Shown: positions 47,710-56,259, numbered from the stretch's first letter. The stretch: 64,000 nt of DNA from CAVTPU01 sp963736695 (GCA_963736695.1 CAVTPU010000001.1:620001-684000), one strand, 5' to 3'. Numbers and translations: made by a program. The notes: generated by a model not told the origin, from the sequence alone.

Positions 47710-47740
47710 CTGGCGCGTCGATTCGCGGTCGACGCGCCAG
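47710..47740. repeat. Perfect 12-bp inverted repeat between mraZ and rsmH
   Basis: CTGGCGCGTCGA (47710-47721) and its exact complement (47729-47740) flank a seven-base loop. Transcribed from mraZ it would form a strong hairpin about 20 bases before the rsmH start, with no T-run. It may attenuate, process or stabilise the dcw mRNA. Confidence 0.55.
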
Positions 47741-47877
47741 ACGTTTGACGATGACTGTGGCCCTGCCGCCAGATCTCCTCCGCTCGCTCGCGCCTGGCAC
47801 CGGGGAAGGAGTGTCAGGTGCCGACGAGCGGCTGGAGATCCGGGGCGGGCCACGCCACCGCCGGACTCCCTCGGGCC

Positions 47878-48309
47878 TCACAGCCCGCCGGGCAACACCC
47901 CTTCCTCGATCTCGGCGAACGCTTCCTCGCTCGTCGCCAAGTAGGTCTCCCAGGCTTGTTGATCCCAGATCTCCACCCGGCTGCTCGCCCCGATCACGAC
48001 CAGATCTCGGTTGAGTCCGGCGTAGTCACGTAGGTGTGCCGGGATCGTCACCCGGCCCTGCTTGTCAGGCACCTCGTCGTGTGCGCTGGCGAAGAAGACC
48101 CGGCCATAGGCCCGGGCCGCTTTGTGGGTCACCGGAGCTGCCTCGAGTTGTTCGGCGAGTCGGCGAAACTCGGCCGTCGTGAAGACATAGAGACAGCGGT
48201 CCTGCCCCTTTGTGATCACGACACCGCCCGCCAGCTCGTCTCGGAACTTCGCTGGAAGGATCAACCGGCCCTTGTCATCGAGGCGTGGTGTGTGGGTGCC
48301 GAGAAACAT
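47878..48309 (-). CDS. mraZ: Transcriptional regulator MraZ
   Basis: 143 residues of two AbrB-like SpoVT repeats: FLGTHTPRLDDKGRLILPAK FRDEL is split here as FLGTHTPRLDDKGRLILPAK and then FRDELAGG; the second repeat is VPDKQGRVTIPAHLRDYAGL. MraZ forms a ring that binds direct repeats upstream of its own gene and represses dcw. ATG 48309 is chosen as relatives begin with MFLGTH; GTG 48318 lies three codons earlier. First gene of the dcw cluster; its operator is visible upstream. Confidence 0.95.
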   Translation of the reverse strand: MFLGTHTPRLDDKGRLILPAKFRDELAGGVVITKGQDRCLYVFTTAEFRRLAEQLEAAPVTHKAARAYGRVFFASAHDEVPDKQGRVTIPAHLRDYAGLNRDLVVIGASSRVEIWDQQAWETYLATSEEAFAEIEEGVLPGGL

Positions 48310-48385
48310 CGATCCCACCCCCTATGCCCCTTGATCCACGGTCCCCCCGGGGGCCGGCGGAACCGTCCAGGTCCGCCAATGTCCC

Positions 48386-48409
48386 CCACTCTACTCCACT
48401 TCCCCCCAC
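48386..48409 (-). promoter_or_regulatory. MraZ operator (three GTGG repeats at 10-bp spacing)
   Basis: On the minus strand GTGGGG, GTGGAG and GTGGGG start at 48409, 48399 and 48389, exactly ten bases apart, 77-100 bases upstream of mraZ. MraZ boxes in other bacteria are TGGGN/GTGGG direct repeats with the same 10-bp spacing. The 305-bp gap 48310-48614 holds this box and presumably the dcw promoter; no gene is seen in it. Confidence 0.8.
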
Positions 48410-48614
48410 GGTCAACCGAAATTCGGCGATTCTCGGCCGACTTGCCGGACAAATGCGCAGCTCACAACAGGAGCCTTGGAGTGGAGGGGATCATGGGCAT
48501 CAACGCCGTACAGCCCCGGTTTTCGCGAGATGAATGGGATATTCATCTCGAAACGGCCGGGATTCACCGGCTCTTCCGGGGCTGTGACGGCGTCGGTGGG
48601 GAAAAGTGGAGGGA

Positions 48615-49451
48615 TCAGACGAGCCTGCGGAACACGACCTGAGAGCTATAGACGCGATGCCGTCCCACGGTCGAGCCCGGCTGCGGAGCGTCATACATGT
48701 AGCCGCCCCCGGCATAGATCCCGACGTGATAGCCATATCCGCCGCTCACGAAGACGACCAGGTCGCCGGGCCGGGCGGCGGCCCGCGAGACCCGACTGCC
48801 GAAACGCTGTTGAGCGTCGGCGAAGTGCGGCAGGCGCACCCCGACCTTGCGGAACACAAACTGAGTGAGCCCGGAGCAGTCGAACGAACCCGGACCGGCT
48901 GCCCCGAAGACATATCGCTTGCCGGCCTGCGCCGCCGCCGCGCGCACCACGATCGACGCCTTGGCCGTGCGCGGCCACGGAGTCACCCGCACCACGGTCG
49001 GCGGTGAGATCGACGGCGCATAGCCCGGGGCGCCACGGAAGACCAGGCGATAGGCGGTCGCCGCAGAAGGAGCGCGGACCATCCGCACAGCACCCGCGCT
49101 CGACAGGGTCGCCGTCGTCACCGTGTGCCACACCCCGGCCCGCCGACTCTGCAGCACCACCACCCTCGACCTCAGGCGAGACAGTCGAGTCGAGTCGATG
49201 ACCTGGCCGGCCAGGACGACCGACTGTCCAGGATGGATGGTGGTCCGACTCGAACCGAGCAGGGTACGGGTGGGCCTGCCGGCGGCCGTGGCGAGCGCGC
49301 TGGCTCGCACCGTCACGCCTGGCACCGCTGCGGTGCGCACCGCCGAGCTGGCGGCCGCGGGCGCCGCGCCAGCCGCCGGGCTCGAGGCCATCAGGGTGGC
49401 GACGACCAACCCGGCGACGAACACAGTCGCGCCTTGTCTATGAACACGCAT
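48615..49451 (-). CDS. Secreted NlpC/P60 peptidoglycan hydrolase
   Basis: 278 residues. Signal peptide (MRVHRQGATVFVAGLVVATL, cut after Ala-rich SSPAAGAAPA), a beta-rich middle domain (about 60-160) and a C-terminal NlpC/P60 domain with catalytic Cys in SFDCSGLTQFVFRKVG and His in YGYHVGIYAGGGYMYDAP. It should cut stem-peptide cross-links between D-Glu and DAP. ATG 49451 with GGAGG nine bases upstream. A c-di-AMP riboswitch in the leader controls it, as for other actinobacterial wall hydrolases. Confidence 0.92.
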   Translation of the reverse strand: MRVHRQGATVFVAGLVVATLMASSPAAGAAPAAASSAVRTAAVPGVTVRASALATAAGRPTRTLLGSSRTTIHPGQSVVLAGQVIDSTRLSRLRSRVVVLQSRRAGVWHTVTTATLSSAGAVRMVRAPSAATAYRLVFRGAPGYAPSISPPTVVRVTPWPRTAKASIVVRAAAAQAGKRYVFGAAGPGSFDCSGLTQFVFRKVGVRLPHFADAQQRFGSRVSRAAARPGDLVVFVSGGYGYHVGIYAGGGYMYDAPQPGSTVGRHRVYSSQVVFRRLV

Positions 49452-49465
49452 AGGTAAATCCCTCC

Positions 49466-49640
49466 GGCACGCCTGCGAAGTGAGCTGTCGGGTTCGGACG
49501 CGAAGGGCTGCCCGGCCGCGCGGTGGCGGCTTCACCCCAAGTCGCACCGGCGAGTGCCGGTGTGACGCCGAGAATGGTTCCCCCGGCTCCTGCCCTGGTC
49601 CTTGTCTTCACATGTCGTCGGTCGCACCGGCACGGCGGGC
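49466..49640 (-). ncRNA. c-di-AMP (ydaO/yuaA) riboswitch in the leader of the NlpC/P60 gene
   Basis: Read on the minus strand, the conserved parts come in the right order: GCCGGGGGAACCA (about 49587-49575), TTGGGGTGAAGCC (49540-49528), then CGTCCGAACCCGACAGCTC and ACTTCGCAGGCG (about 49501-49471), ending 20 bases before the start codon. The outer (P1) ends are approximate. In actinobacteria this class binds c-di-AMP and turns off wall-hydrolase genes. Confidence 0.88.
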
Positions 49641-49828
49641 AGGATTCGGCGTGGCCTGCCGGTGCTCGACGCCCTGTCGGCGCCGGGTCATCTTTCTAAC
49701 CGAGGTGGCCCGTGACCCGGTGTCGCCGCCCAGCCACGGTCTTCAGATGGCGCCCGGACACTCGTCCGGCCCGTCCCCCGCCGACCGACTTGCGACCACG
49801 ACGGGTGAGTGAACGCCCACCCCTGGTG

Positions 49829-49894
49829 GATCATGACCGGTGACACTACTCACAGAAATTGGTTGATCATCGTCAGTGACGATCGGCCATGATC
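49829..49894. repeat. Nested inverted repeats in the murT upstream region
   Basis: GATCATGACCG (49829-49839) pairs with CGGCCATGATC (49884-49894) with one mismatch, and ATCGTC/GACGAT (49869-49874, 49878-49883) forms an inner stem. The rest of the 574-bp gap 49452-50025 holds the riboswitch and otherwise no gene that I can support. Possible operator or insulator between the divergent hydrolase and murT genes. Confidence 0.35.
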
Positions 49895-50025
49895 AGGCAC
49901 ATGTCGGATTTTCCCGCCCGAGGCGGCACCCCGCACTCCCGCGCCCACCCCATCCGCCGGACGGTAGGGTCTGAAGAATCTGTTGAGCCGACGCGTTCAC
50001 CTCAACTGGAGACTGCAGACACCAG

Positions 50026-51303
50026 ATGACGACCAACGACATGCCGCTGCGAGCCCGAGTCGCCACCACCGTCTCCCGCACGGCCGCCGCCCTCTCCCGG
50101 GTCGCCGGCCGTGGCGACGGATCCGTCATCGGCGGATGGATCGGGCTGAAGATCGACCCCGACCTGCTCGCGCACCTCGCCGCGGGTCGGCACGTCGCAC
50201 TGATCTCCGGGACCAACGGCAAGACCACCACCACCCGCCTCACCGCCGCCGCCATGGGCGAACTCGGTCCGATCGCGACCAACTCACTCGGCGCGAACAT
50301 GCCGACCGGACACACCTCCGCCCTCGCCCGCGCGGGCCGCACGCCCTATGCCGTGCTCGAGGTGGACGAGCACTATCTCGCCCAGGTCATCGACGCCACC
50401 AACCCGCGGGTCGTCGCCCTGCTCAACCTCAGCCGCGACCAGCTCGACCGCGCCAAGGAAGTGGCGATGATGGCCGCGCTGTGGCGCGACGCCCTGCGCG
50501 GACACGACATCCGGGTCGTCGCCAACGCCGACGACCCCATGGTGGTGTGGGCGGCACGCGACGCCCCCCAGGTCACCTGGGTCGCCTCCGGCCAACGGTG
50601 GCACGACGACTCGTGGGTCTGCCCGGAGTGCGGCGCCCCCATCGAACGGGTCATCGCCACCATCCCCCTCACATCCGGATCCGAGGCCGGCGACGAGGCC
50701 AACGCCTGGCACTGCACCGGTTGCGACCTGCGGCGACCAACTCCACAGTGGAGACTCGACGGCCACGCGGTGGTCGACCCCGTCGGCGAGCGACACCCGG
50801 TCACCCTCCAGCTCCCCGGCCGGGTCAACCGAGCCAACGCGGCAACCGCGCTCGCCGTCGCCGCCGAGTTCGGCGTGCCGACCGCCGCCGCGCTGCCCCA
50901 CCTGAGCGAGGTCGCCTCGATCGCCGGACGCTACGCCATCGTCGAACGCGACGGCCGCACCATCCGGCTGCTGCTGGCCAAGAACCCCGCCGGCTGGCTG
51001 GAGGCCTTCGACATGGCCGAACCCACGCCGACGCTGCTGTCCATCAACGCTCGCGACCCCGACGGCCTCGACACCTCATGGCTCTATGACGTGGACTTCG
51101 CGCCATTGCGGGACCGACAGGTGCTCGTCACCGGCGACCGGGCCATGGATCTCGCGGTCCGGCTCGACGTCAACGACGTCGAATTCGAACACGTCACCTC
51201 ATTCGCGCAGGCGCTCGCGGCGGTGCCGCCGGGCCGGCTCGAGGTGATCGCCAACTACACCGCATTCCAGGACATCCGAGCGGAGCTCGACCGTGTCAAC
51301 TGA
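50026..51303 (+). CDS. murT: Lipid II isoglutaminyl synthase, Mur-ligase subunit MurT
   Basis: Amidates D-Glu of lipid II to D-isoglutamine together with GatD. 425 residues: Mur ligase core with ATP loop ALISGTNGKTTTTRLTAAAM, VLEVDEHYLAQVI, VVALLNLSRDQLDRAKEV; a zinc ribbon CPECG...CTGCD (about 203-232) special to MurT; PGRVNRANAATALAVAAEFG; and the C-terminal DUF1727 region LLLAKNPAGWLEAFDM with the Asp pair LSINARDPDGLDTSWLYDVDF. Ends overlapping gatD by 11 bp. ATG 50026 chosen; 50041 is possible. Confidence 0.95.
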   Translation: MTTNDMPLRARVATTVSRTAAALSRVAGRGDGSVIGGWIGLKIDPDLLAHLAAGRHVALISGTNGKTTTTRLTAAAMGELGPIATNSLGANMPTGHTSALARAGRTPYAVLEVDEHYLAQVIDATNPRVVALLNLSRDQLDRAKEVAMMAALWRDALRGHDIRVVANADDPMVVWAARDAPQVTWVASGQRWHDDSWVCPECGAPIERVIATIPLTSGSEAGDEANAWHCTGCDLRRPTPQWRLDGHAVVDPVGERHPVTLQLPGRVNRANAATALAVAAEFGVPTAAALPHLSEVASIAGRYAIVERDGRTIRLLLAKNPAGWLEAFDMAEPTPTLLSINARDPDGLDTSWLYDVDFAPLRDRQVLVTGDRAMDLAVRLDVNDVEFEHVTSFAQALAAVPPGRLEVIANYTAFQDIRAELDRVN

Positions 51304-52036
51304 CCCGACCATCACCGCCCGCCACCGTGGCTCCGAGTCGACCCTTCGACTCGTCTGGGTCTACCCCGACCTGCTGTCCACCTATGGCGACCGGGGCAAC
51401 CTGCTGATCCTGGCCCACCGCGCCCGCTCGCGGGGCATCCCGGTGGAGTCGATCGAGGTGCGATCCGACCAACGACTGCCGGACCAGGCCGACATCTATC
51501 TGCTCGGCGGCGGCGAGGACGGGCCACAGGCCCTCGCCGCCGAACGACTCAACGCCGACGGCGGCCTACACCGCGCCGTCGAACACGGAGCCACGATCTT
51601 CGCCGTCTGCGCCGGTTACCAGCTCGTCGGCACATCGTTCTTCGCCAAGGGCGAGCGTTATGCGGGGCTCGGCCTCGTCGACCTGACCTCCGACCGAGGC
51701 GACACCCGCGCCGTCGGCGAGCTCGCCGGTGTCGCCGATCCGGCACTCGGCCTGCCCACCATCACCGGCTTCGAGAACCACGGTGGTCGCACCCATCTCG
51801 GCCCCGGAGTCGCCCCACTCGCCCGCGTCACCGTCGGCATCGGCAACGACGGGGCCACCGAAGGCGTGTGGCACGGTCGCGTGCTCGGCACTTATATGCA
51901 CGGACCCGCACTGGCCCGCAATCCCGCCCTCGCCGACCTCCTGTTGAGCTGGGCGACCGGCGCCGACCTCGCTCCGCTCCCCGACACATGGCCAGCACGA
52001 CTGCGCGCGGAACGCCTCGCCGCCGTCCGGGCCTGA
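51293..52036 (+). CDS. gatD: Lipid II isoglutaminyl synthase, glutamine amidotransferase subunit GatD
   Basis: 247-residue class I-like (CobQ/CobB-type) amidotransferase releasing ammonia for MurT. Start of domain VWVYPDLLSTYGDRGNLLIL, nucleophile Cys in FAVCAGYQLVG, GFENHGGRTHLG, and the catalytic His in GTYMHGPALARNP. GTG start inside murT. A strong hairpin terminator follows at 52070. Confidence 0.95.
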   Translation: MSTDPTITARHRGSESTLRLVWVYPDLLSTYGDRGNLLILAHRARSRGIPVESIEVRSDQRLPDQADIYLLGGGEDGPQALAAERLNADGGLHRAVEHGATIFAVCAGYQLVGTSFFAKGERYAGLGLVDLTSDRGDTRAVGELAGVADPALGLPTITGFENHGGRTHLGPGVAPLARVTVGIGNDGATEGVWHGRVLGTYMHGPALARNPALADLLLSWATGADLAPLPDTWPARLRAERLAAVRA

Positions 52037-52069
52037 CCGATAGCGCCACGCGCCGACCCCGCCAAGCGC

Positions 52070-52132
52070 GCCGATCATGAGCCTAGTTATCAGCTCGAGG
52101 GTGTGATCATGACAACTAGGTTCATGATCGGC
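52070..52132. terminator. Long inverted repeat between gatD and ung
   Basis: A 19-base arm at 52070-52088 (GCCGATCATGAGCCTAGTT) pairs with 52114-52132 with one mismatch, which is a G-U pair in RNA. The loop is 25 bases. It lies between convergent genes and should stop transcription from both sides. Confidence 0.7.
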
Positions 52133-52183
52133 GGGACAGTGGGCTGATCGGCGCGAGAAGTGGGGCGGGGCGAAGTTCGTGGG

Positions 52184-52855
52184 TTACCAGGTGATCGGGT
52201 CGCAGCCGGCCTCCACCAACGCGGCGTTGCACGCGCTGAACGGACGGCTCCCCAGGAAACCCCGAGGATTCATCGGGCTCGGATGCCCCGCCTCGAGCAC
52301 GACGTGCTGAGGTCCGGTCACCAGCACGGCCTTGCGCCGGGCGGGCACGCCCCACAGGAGAAAGACCACCCGCTCGGCCCGCGCGTTCAACGCCTGGATC
52401 GCCGCGTCCGTCACGTGCTCCCAACCCTTGTCCTTGTGTGACCCGGCCGTGCCGGCCCGCACAGTCAAGATCGTGTTGAGCAGCACCACGCCCTGGTTCG
52501 CCCACCTGGTGAGATCACCGCTGCGCGTCGGAGTCATTCCGACGTCATCGGTGATCTCCTTATAGACGTTGCGCAACGACCCCGGCACGGTCACCCCCTC
52601 CGGCACGCTGAAACTCAAACCGTGCGCCTGACCCGCTCGGAAATAGGGATCCTGGCCGAGAATCAACACCCGAGCCTCATCCAACGGACACAGTCGCAAC
52701 GCCGCGAAGAGCGCCGGCTGAGGAGGAAACACCTGCGTCGTCGCATATTCCTGCTCGACGAACGCGCCGAGTTTCTCCACCACGGTCAGGTCAAGGTGCG
52801 GTTTCATCGCGTCACGCCAGTCGGCGGGAATGAGATCCATGAGATCGAGTGCCAT
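52184..52855 (-). CDS. ung: Uracil-DNA glycosylase (family 1)
   Basis: 223 residues; removes uracil from DNA in base-excision repair. Motif A is GQDPYFRAGQAHGLSF, where the usual His after Tyr is Phe and the following Gly-Pro is Arg-Ala; the catalytic Asp is kept. Also WANQGVVLLNTILTVRAG, FLLWGVPARRK and the second active-site motif HPSPMNPRGFLGSRPFS. ATG 52855 chosen since MALDLMDLIPADW fits family length; 52891 would add 12 residues. Confidence 0.94.
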   Translation of the reverse strand: MALDLMDLIPADWRDAMKPHLDLTVVEKLGAFVEQEYATTQVFPPQPALFAALRLCPLDEARVLILGQDPYFRAGQAHGLSFSVPEGVTVPGSLRNVYKEITDDVGMTPTRSGDLTRWANQGVVLLNTILTVRAGTAGSHKDKGWEHVTDAAIQALNARAERVVFLLWGVPARRKAVLVTGPQHVVLEAGHPSPMNPRGFLGSRPFSACNAALVEAGCDPITW

Positions 52856-52939
52856 GGCCGCGACTGTATCGGTCCCGTCCGACACAACCACGCGAAGCCG
52901 CCCCTGAGGAGCGGGCGACCGACGGCTAGGCTCAGGCGC

Positions 52940-53626
52940 GTGAGCCCCACCCGCCGAGTCGTCCTGCTTGTGACAGCGGTGGTCGGGCTCGCTGGGTTGG
53001 CCGCCATGCTGCCCCTCGAGTCACTGCCGCACGTCGTCGAGGGTTGGGGTCCGTGGGGACCCGCCGCCGCGGCGGCTATCGCCGCGGCCCTGCTCGTCGC
53101 GCTCGTGCCCCGCACCCCGATCTCACTCGCATGCGGGCTCCTCTTCGGTCCGGGGATCGGCTCCCTCTGCGCGCTGGGCGCGGCCCTCACGGCGGCGGCC
53201 GCGACCTTCGCGGCCGGGCGATGGCTCGGCCGCGACTTCATGGCCCGCCGCGAACACGGGCCGATCGGCCGACGCTGGCGTCGCATCGACCGATGGATCT
53301 CCACTGAGGGTGTCCTCGCCGTGGCGGCGGTGCGCGCGACCCCGCTGGGGCCTTATGGACTCATCGGGTACGCGTACGGGTCGTCCGGTGTTCGGCCATG
53401 GCACTACGCCTGGGGAACGTTGATCGCGACCATCCCGTCGGCGATCAGCTATGCCGTGCTTGGGGCTGCCGTCGGGCGACACACCGACCCCACCTGGCTC
53501 ACCACCGCACCGTTGCTCGCCGGTGTCGCACTCGCGGGGGGACTGATTCTGCGGGCGAGGCTGCGGGCGAGGCGTCGGACGCCAGCCGCGCAGCCCAGGT
53601 TGATCGTGGTCGATCACGCCGGCTGA
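52940..53626 (+). CDS. TVP38/TMEM64 (DedA-like, SNARE-associated) membrane protein
   Basis: 228 residues with about six hydrophobic segments. Family core: VPRTPISLACGLLFGPGIGS, AAATFAAGRWLGRDFM, AVRATPLGPYGLIGYAYG and HYAWGTLIATIPSAISYAVLG. Relatives may move lipids or maintain membrane energy. GTG 52940 has no ribosome site; TAGGCT at 52926-52931 fits a -10 box for a leaderless mRNA. C-terminus is Arg-rich. Confidence 0.88.
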   Translation: MSPTRRVVLLVTAVVGLAGLAAMLPLESLPHVVEGWGPWGPAAAAAIAAALLVALVPRTPISLACGLLFGPGIGSLCALGAALTAAAATFAAGRWLGRDFMARREHGPIGRRWRRIDRWISTEGVLAVAAVRATPLGPYGLIGYAYGSSGVRPWHYAWGTLIATIPSAISYAVLGAAVGRHTDPTWLTTAPLLAGVALAGGLILRARLRARRRTPAAQPRLIVVDHAG

Positions 53627-53650
53627 CACCGGTGCGATCGACCACGATCA
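53601..53650. terminator. Inverted repeat at the convergent dedA-like/subtilase junction
   Basis: TGATCGTGGTCGATC (53601-53615) and its exact complement (53636-53650) flank 20 bases, part of which can extend the stem. It includes the last codons of the DedA-like gene and ends 11 bases before the end of the subtilase gene. Confidence 0.65.
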
Positions 53651-53660
53651 CCATCCGTCT

Positions 53661-55922
53661 TCAGCGCACGCCGGTGGCCTCCGATTCGGTGACCGACAGC
53701 AGGCCCGCCGCTCGCAGCGCGGCCCGCAATGTCGCCAATGCCTCGTCGCTCTCCGCGGCACGCCCCGCCCCATCCGACGGGCGCCCCGAACCGTTGCGCC
53801 CGGATGACTGTTGACCGGACGGCTGTTGACCGGACGGCGAACTGGGCGCGGCGGTCGGTGACGCACCGGCCGGCGCGAGCGGCGCCCCGGATGGCCACAT
53901 CGTAGGGAATCCGGCGCTCTGCGGTGCGTACATTCCGATTCCCGCGCCGGCGAATCCGGGCATGGGGACCGGGGCGAAGGTCATCCCCCATGGAAGGCCC
54001 GGAAAATAGCCGCCCGGCATGGGCGGGAACATCCCCTGCATGGGCGGGAACATCCCCGCCATCGGCACTCCCGCCATCGGCATGCCCGGCATCCCTATCG
54101 GAACCCCCGGACCGGCGATGCCAGGCATTCCGGCCGCTCCCGCACCGACCGGCATCGCGATGTGACCCATCGACGGTTGTGTCGGAGTCAGCCCGGCCGG
54201 CACCGGCGCGGCCGGCTGCGACGGCAGCAGCCCCACCGCGACCGCCGCATCCGGCAGCCCCGCGCCGCCACGTCCCGGGTCACTGAAGGGCAGTGGACGG
54301 CAACTCGACCGGATGATCTCGAAGAGCCGATCGACCCGCGCCGCGTTGCGGAGTTGGAACGGTCCACGGAAATCCTGATGGTGCGCGAGCACCAACGCCG
54401 CGAGCCCCGCCACGCACGGACCGGCGAAGGAGGTGCCGTCGAGCGCCGCGTAGTTGGCCGGCGGCACTGACGAGACGATCGCCACGCCTGGAGCGCAGAC
54501 GTCGATCTCAGGTCCGAAACAGGTGAACTTCGCCGAGAAGAATCCGTCGGCCGTGGGAGCACCCGAGACCTGCGTCGAGTGATAGCTCTCCGGCGGGAAC
54601 TCCCCGAGCTTTCCGATTGCGGCGACGGCCAGCACACTCGGCATCGACGCCGGGAAGGAGACCGGCCCGGCCGAGTTGCCGGCCGCCACGACGCATGCCA
54701 CGCCGGCTTGCCTGGCCTGCTCAACCTTGCGTGCCACGAGTTCCGACGGTTGCGCACTGCCCAAGCTCAGGTTGACCACGTCGATGTCGTGCTCAATGCA
54801 ATAGTCGAGCGCCTCGATGAGGTCGCTGAACCGGCCACCGGGAAACACTTTGCAGGAGTGCAGTTCGGCCTCGGGAACGATGCCAAGCACGCCGACCCCG
54901 GTGTCGCGGCCGCCGATGATCCCGGCGCAGTGCGAGCCGTGGCCGAGTTCGTCGACTCTCCACCCGTCGTCGGTCTGAGTGGTGATGTCACGTCCCCCGG
55001 CGAACCGTCCAGTGAGGTCGGGGTGGTCGACCGCCGCCCCTGAGTCGATGATCGCCACTTTGACACCGTCACCGCGAAACGTCGGAGGCAGCGCGTCGAA
55101 TCGCATCACCCGCCGAGCCCAGCTGTCGAGCTCCTTGGTTGTCGGGAATCCGTTGAAGGTCTCCGACAGTGGTGTGCATTCGACCGAGTTGACCTCACCG
55201 GGCACCAACTGGGGCCGGGTGTGCCAGGCGCTCCAGTGGTCGAACTTGGGTTTGACATAGAGACCGGTCACGTTTCCGAGCGCGTCGGCCGGCACGGCGA
55301 GGCTGGCGTGTCCGTCGGCACCGGTGGTGCCGCGCACCGGAAATGTGTTGCTCAGCACGAAGATCTCGGCGCCCTCGAGCGGTTTGCCGCCGCCGAGCAC
55401 CTCGATGACGATCTCGGCGGTCTCGCCCAGCGGCACGAGTCCCGGGTCCGGCGTCTGGAATTGGTCGAGTGGGCCGGGATCGTTGTAGTGCAACGACTGG
55501 TCTGGCTCGATGTGCAGCAGGGGCGTCGCGGCGAACATCGCCGCCCGGTCAGCGTCCATCTCGACCACGACGACGTCGGGGAACGGTGCCGCGACGGGGT
55601 CGTTGCCGAAGGCCGTGAGCTGGCGCGACCGGCTCGGCACGACCCGCACCAGTTGCGTGGTTGGATCAGCGTTGATCTGATCGACCAACATCGCCGGTTC
55701 GAGTGGAACGAAGTCGGGGCCAAGACCCGACGGCAGGAATTCCGCGGGCAGCGGCGCGACAAGATAGCGTTCCCGACGCGGCCCGACGGGCCGCGTCGCC
55801 GCACCGCGGCGACCGTGCGATCCCGTGCCTCGCGAGCCGGCGCCGGGGGCGCCGCCATCGCGGTGGGGTCTGGTCGGTTCCGAAGACGAGCGGTGCTCCT
55901 CTGGTTTGTTCTTCTCCATCAC
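53661..55922 (-). CDS. Cytoplasmic S8 (subtilisin-like) serine peptidase with Met/Pro/Gly-rich tail
   Basis: 753 residues, no signal peptide. Order: polar Arg/Gly-rich N-terminus (1-50); propeptide-like domain (about 52-150) ending LLHIEPDQSLHY; a small beta domain resembling a carboxypeptidase-regulatory fold (about 165-225); catalytic domain with Asp in VAIIDSGAAVDHPD, His in ELGHGSHCAG, Asn in AAGNSAGP and Ser in DGTSFAGPCVAG; and a tail of about 170 residues rich in GMPG, MFPPM and QQPSG units. ATG 55922 has AAGGGA upstream. Last gene of a tight four-gene operon. Substrate unknown; the downstream partners are candidates. Confidence 0.9.
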   Translation of the reverse strand: MMEKNKPEEHRSSSEPTRPHRDGGAPGAGSRGTGSHGRRGAATRPVGPRRERYLVAPLPAEFLPSGLGPDFVPLEPAMLVDQINADPTTQLVRVVPSRSRQLTAFGNDPVAAPFPDVVVVEMDADRAAMFAATPLLHIEPDQSLHYNDPGPLDQFQTPDPGLVPLGETAEIVIEVLGGGKPLEGAEIFVLSNTFPVRGTTGADGHASLAVPADALGNVTGLYVKPKFDHWSAWHTRPQLVPGEVNSVECTPLSETFNGFPTTKELDSWARRVMRFDALPPTFRGDGVKVAIIDSGAAVDHPDLTGRFAGGRDITTQTDDGWRVDELGHGSHCAGIIGGRDTGVGVLGIVPEAELHSCKVFPGGRFSDLIEALDYCIEHDIDVVNLSLGSAQPSELVARKVEQARQAGVACVVAAGNSAGPVSFPASMPSVLAVAAIGKLGEFPPESYHSTQVSGAPTADGFFSAKFTCFGPEIDVCAPGVAIVSSVPPANYAALDGTSFAGPCVAGLAALVLAHHQDFRGPFQLRNAARVDRLFEIIRSSCRPLPFSDPGRGGAGLPDAAVAVGLLPSQPAAPVPAGLTPTQPSMGHIAMPVGAGAAGMPGIAGPGVPIGMPGMPMAGVPMAGMFPPMQGMFPPMPGGYFPGLPWGMTFAPVPMPGFAGAGIGMYAPQSAGFPTMWPSGAPLAPAGASPTAAPSSPSGQQPSGQQSSGRNGSGRPSDGAGRAAESDEALATLRAALRAAGLLSVTESEATGVR

Positions 55923-55961
55923 GTTTTCCCTTCAGGCTGACGCCGCCCAGGTGATCGCGGG

Positions 55962-56258
55962 TCATCCGATGGTGGGCTCATCCGGCGGAACGGGTTGCGA
56001 CGACATCTCCAGTTCGACATCCGGCTCGATCACCAACTGGTCGCCGAACCGGTCGCGCAACTCATCGACGACGCTCGGGTCGGCCTCCACCGCTAGCACC
56101 CCCGACGCGGGTGCCCGCAGAGCCCGCACCCGCAGGTCGCCTGACAACAGTTCGGTGACGACGGCGAGCAGCGGTTCGTCGCTGGAACCGATGAGATAGC
56201 GCTGGGGGCCGGGCCCGCCATCGGCGGGCCCGGCCGTGTCGCGCGTTGTCGTGCTCAT
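55962..56258 (-). CDS. 98-residue propeptide/I9-inhibitor-like protein
   Basis: Not a named family to me. The pattern RYLIGSSDEPLLAVVTELL, then GVLAVEADPSVVDELRD and LVIEPDVELEM resembles subtilisin propeptides (a beta-alpha-beta fold ending in a strand that enters the active site). The same signals, RYLVAPL and LLHIEPDQSL, occur in the N-terminal domain of the peptidase encoded 39 bp downstream. It may inhibit or help fold that peptidase in trans. One base separates it from the preceding gene. Confidence 0.65.
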   Translation of the reverse strand: MSTTTRDTAGPADGGPGPQRYLIGSSDEPLLAVVTELLSGDLRVRALRAPASGVLAVEADPSVVDELRDRFGDQLVIEPDVELEMSSQPVPPDEPTIG

Positions 56259-56259
56259 G

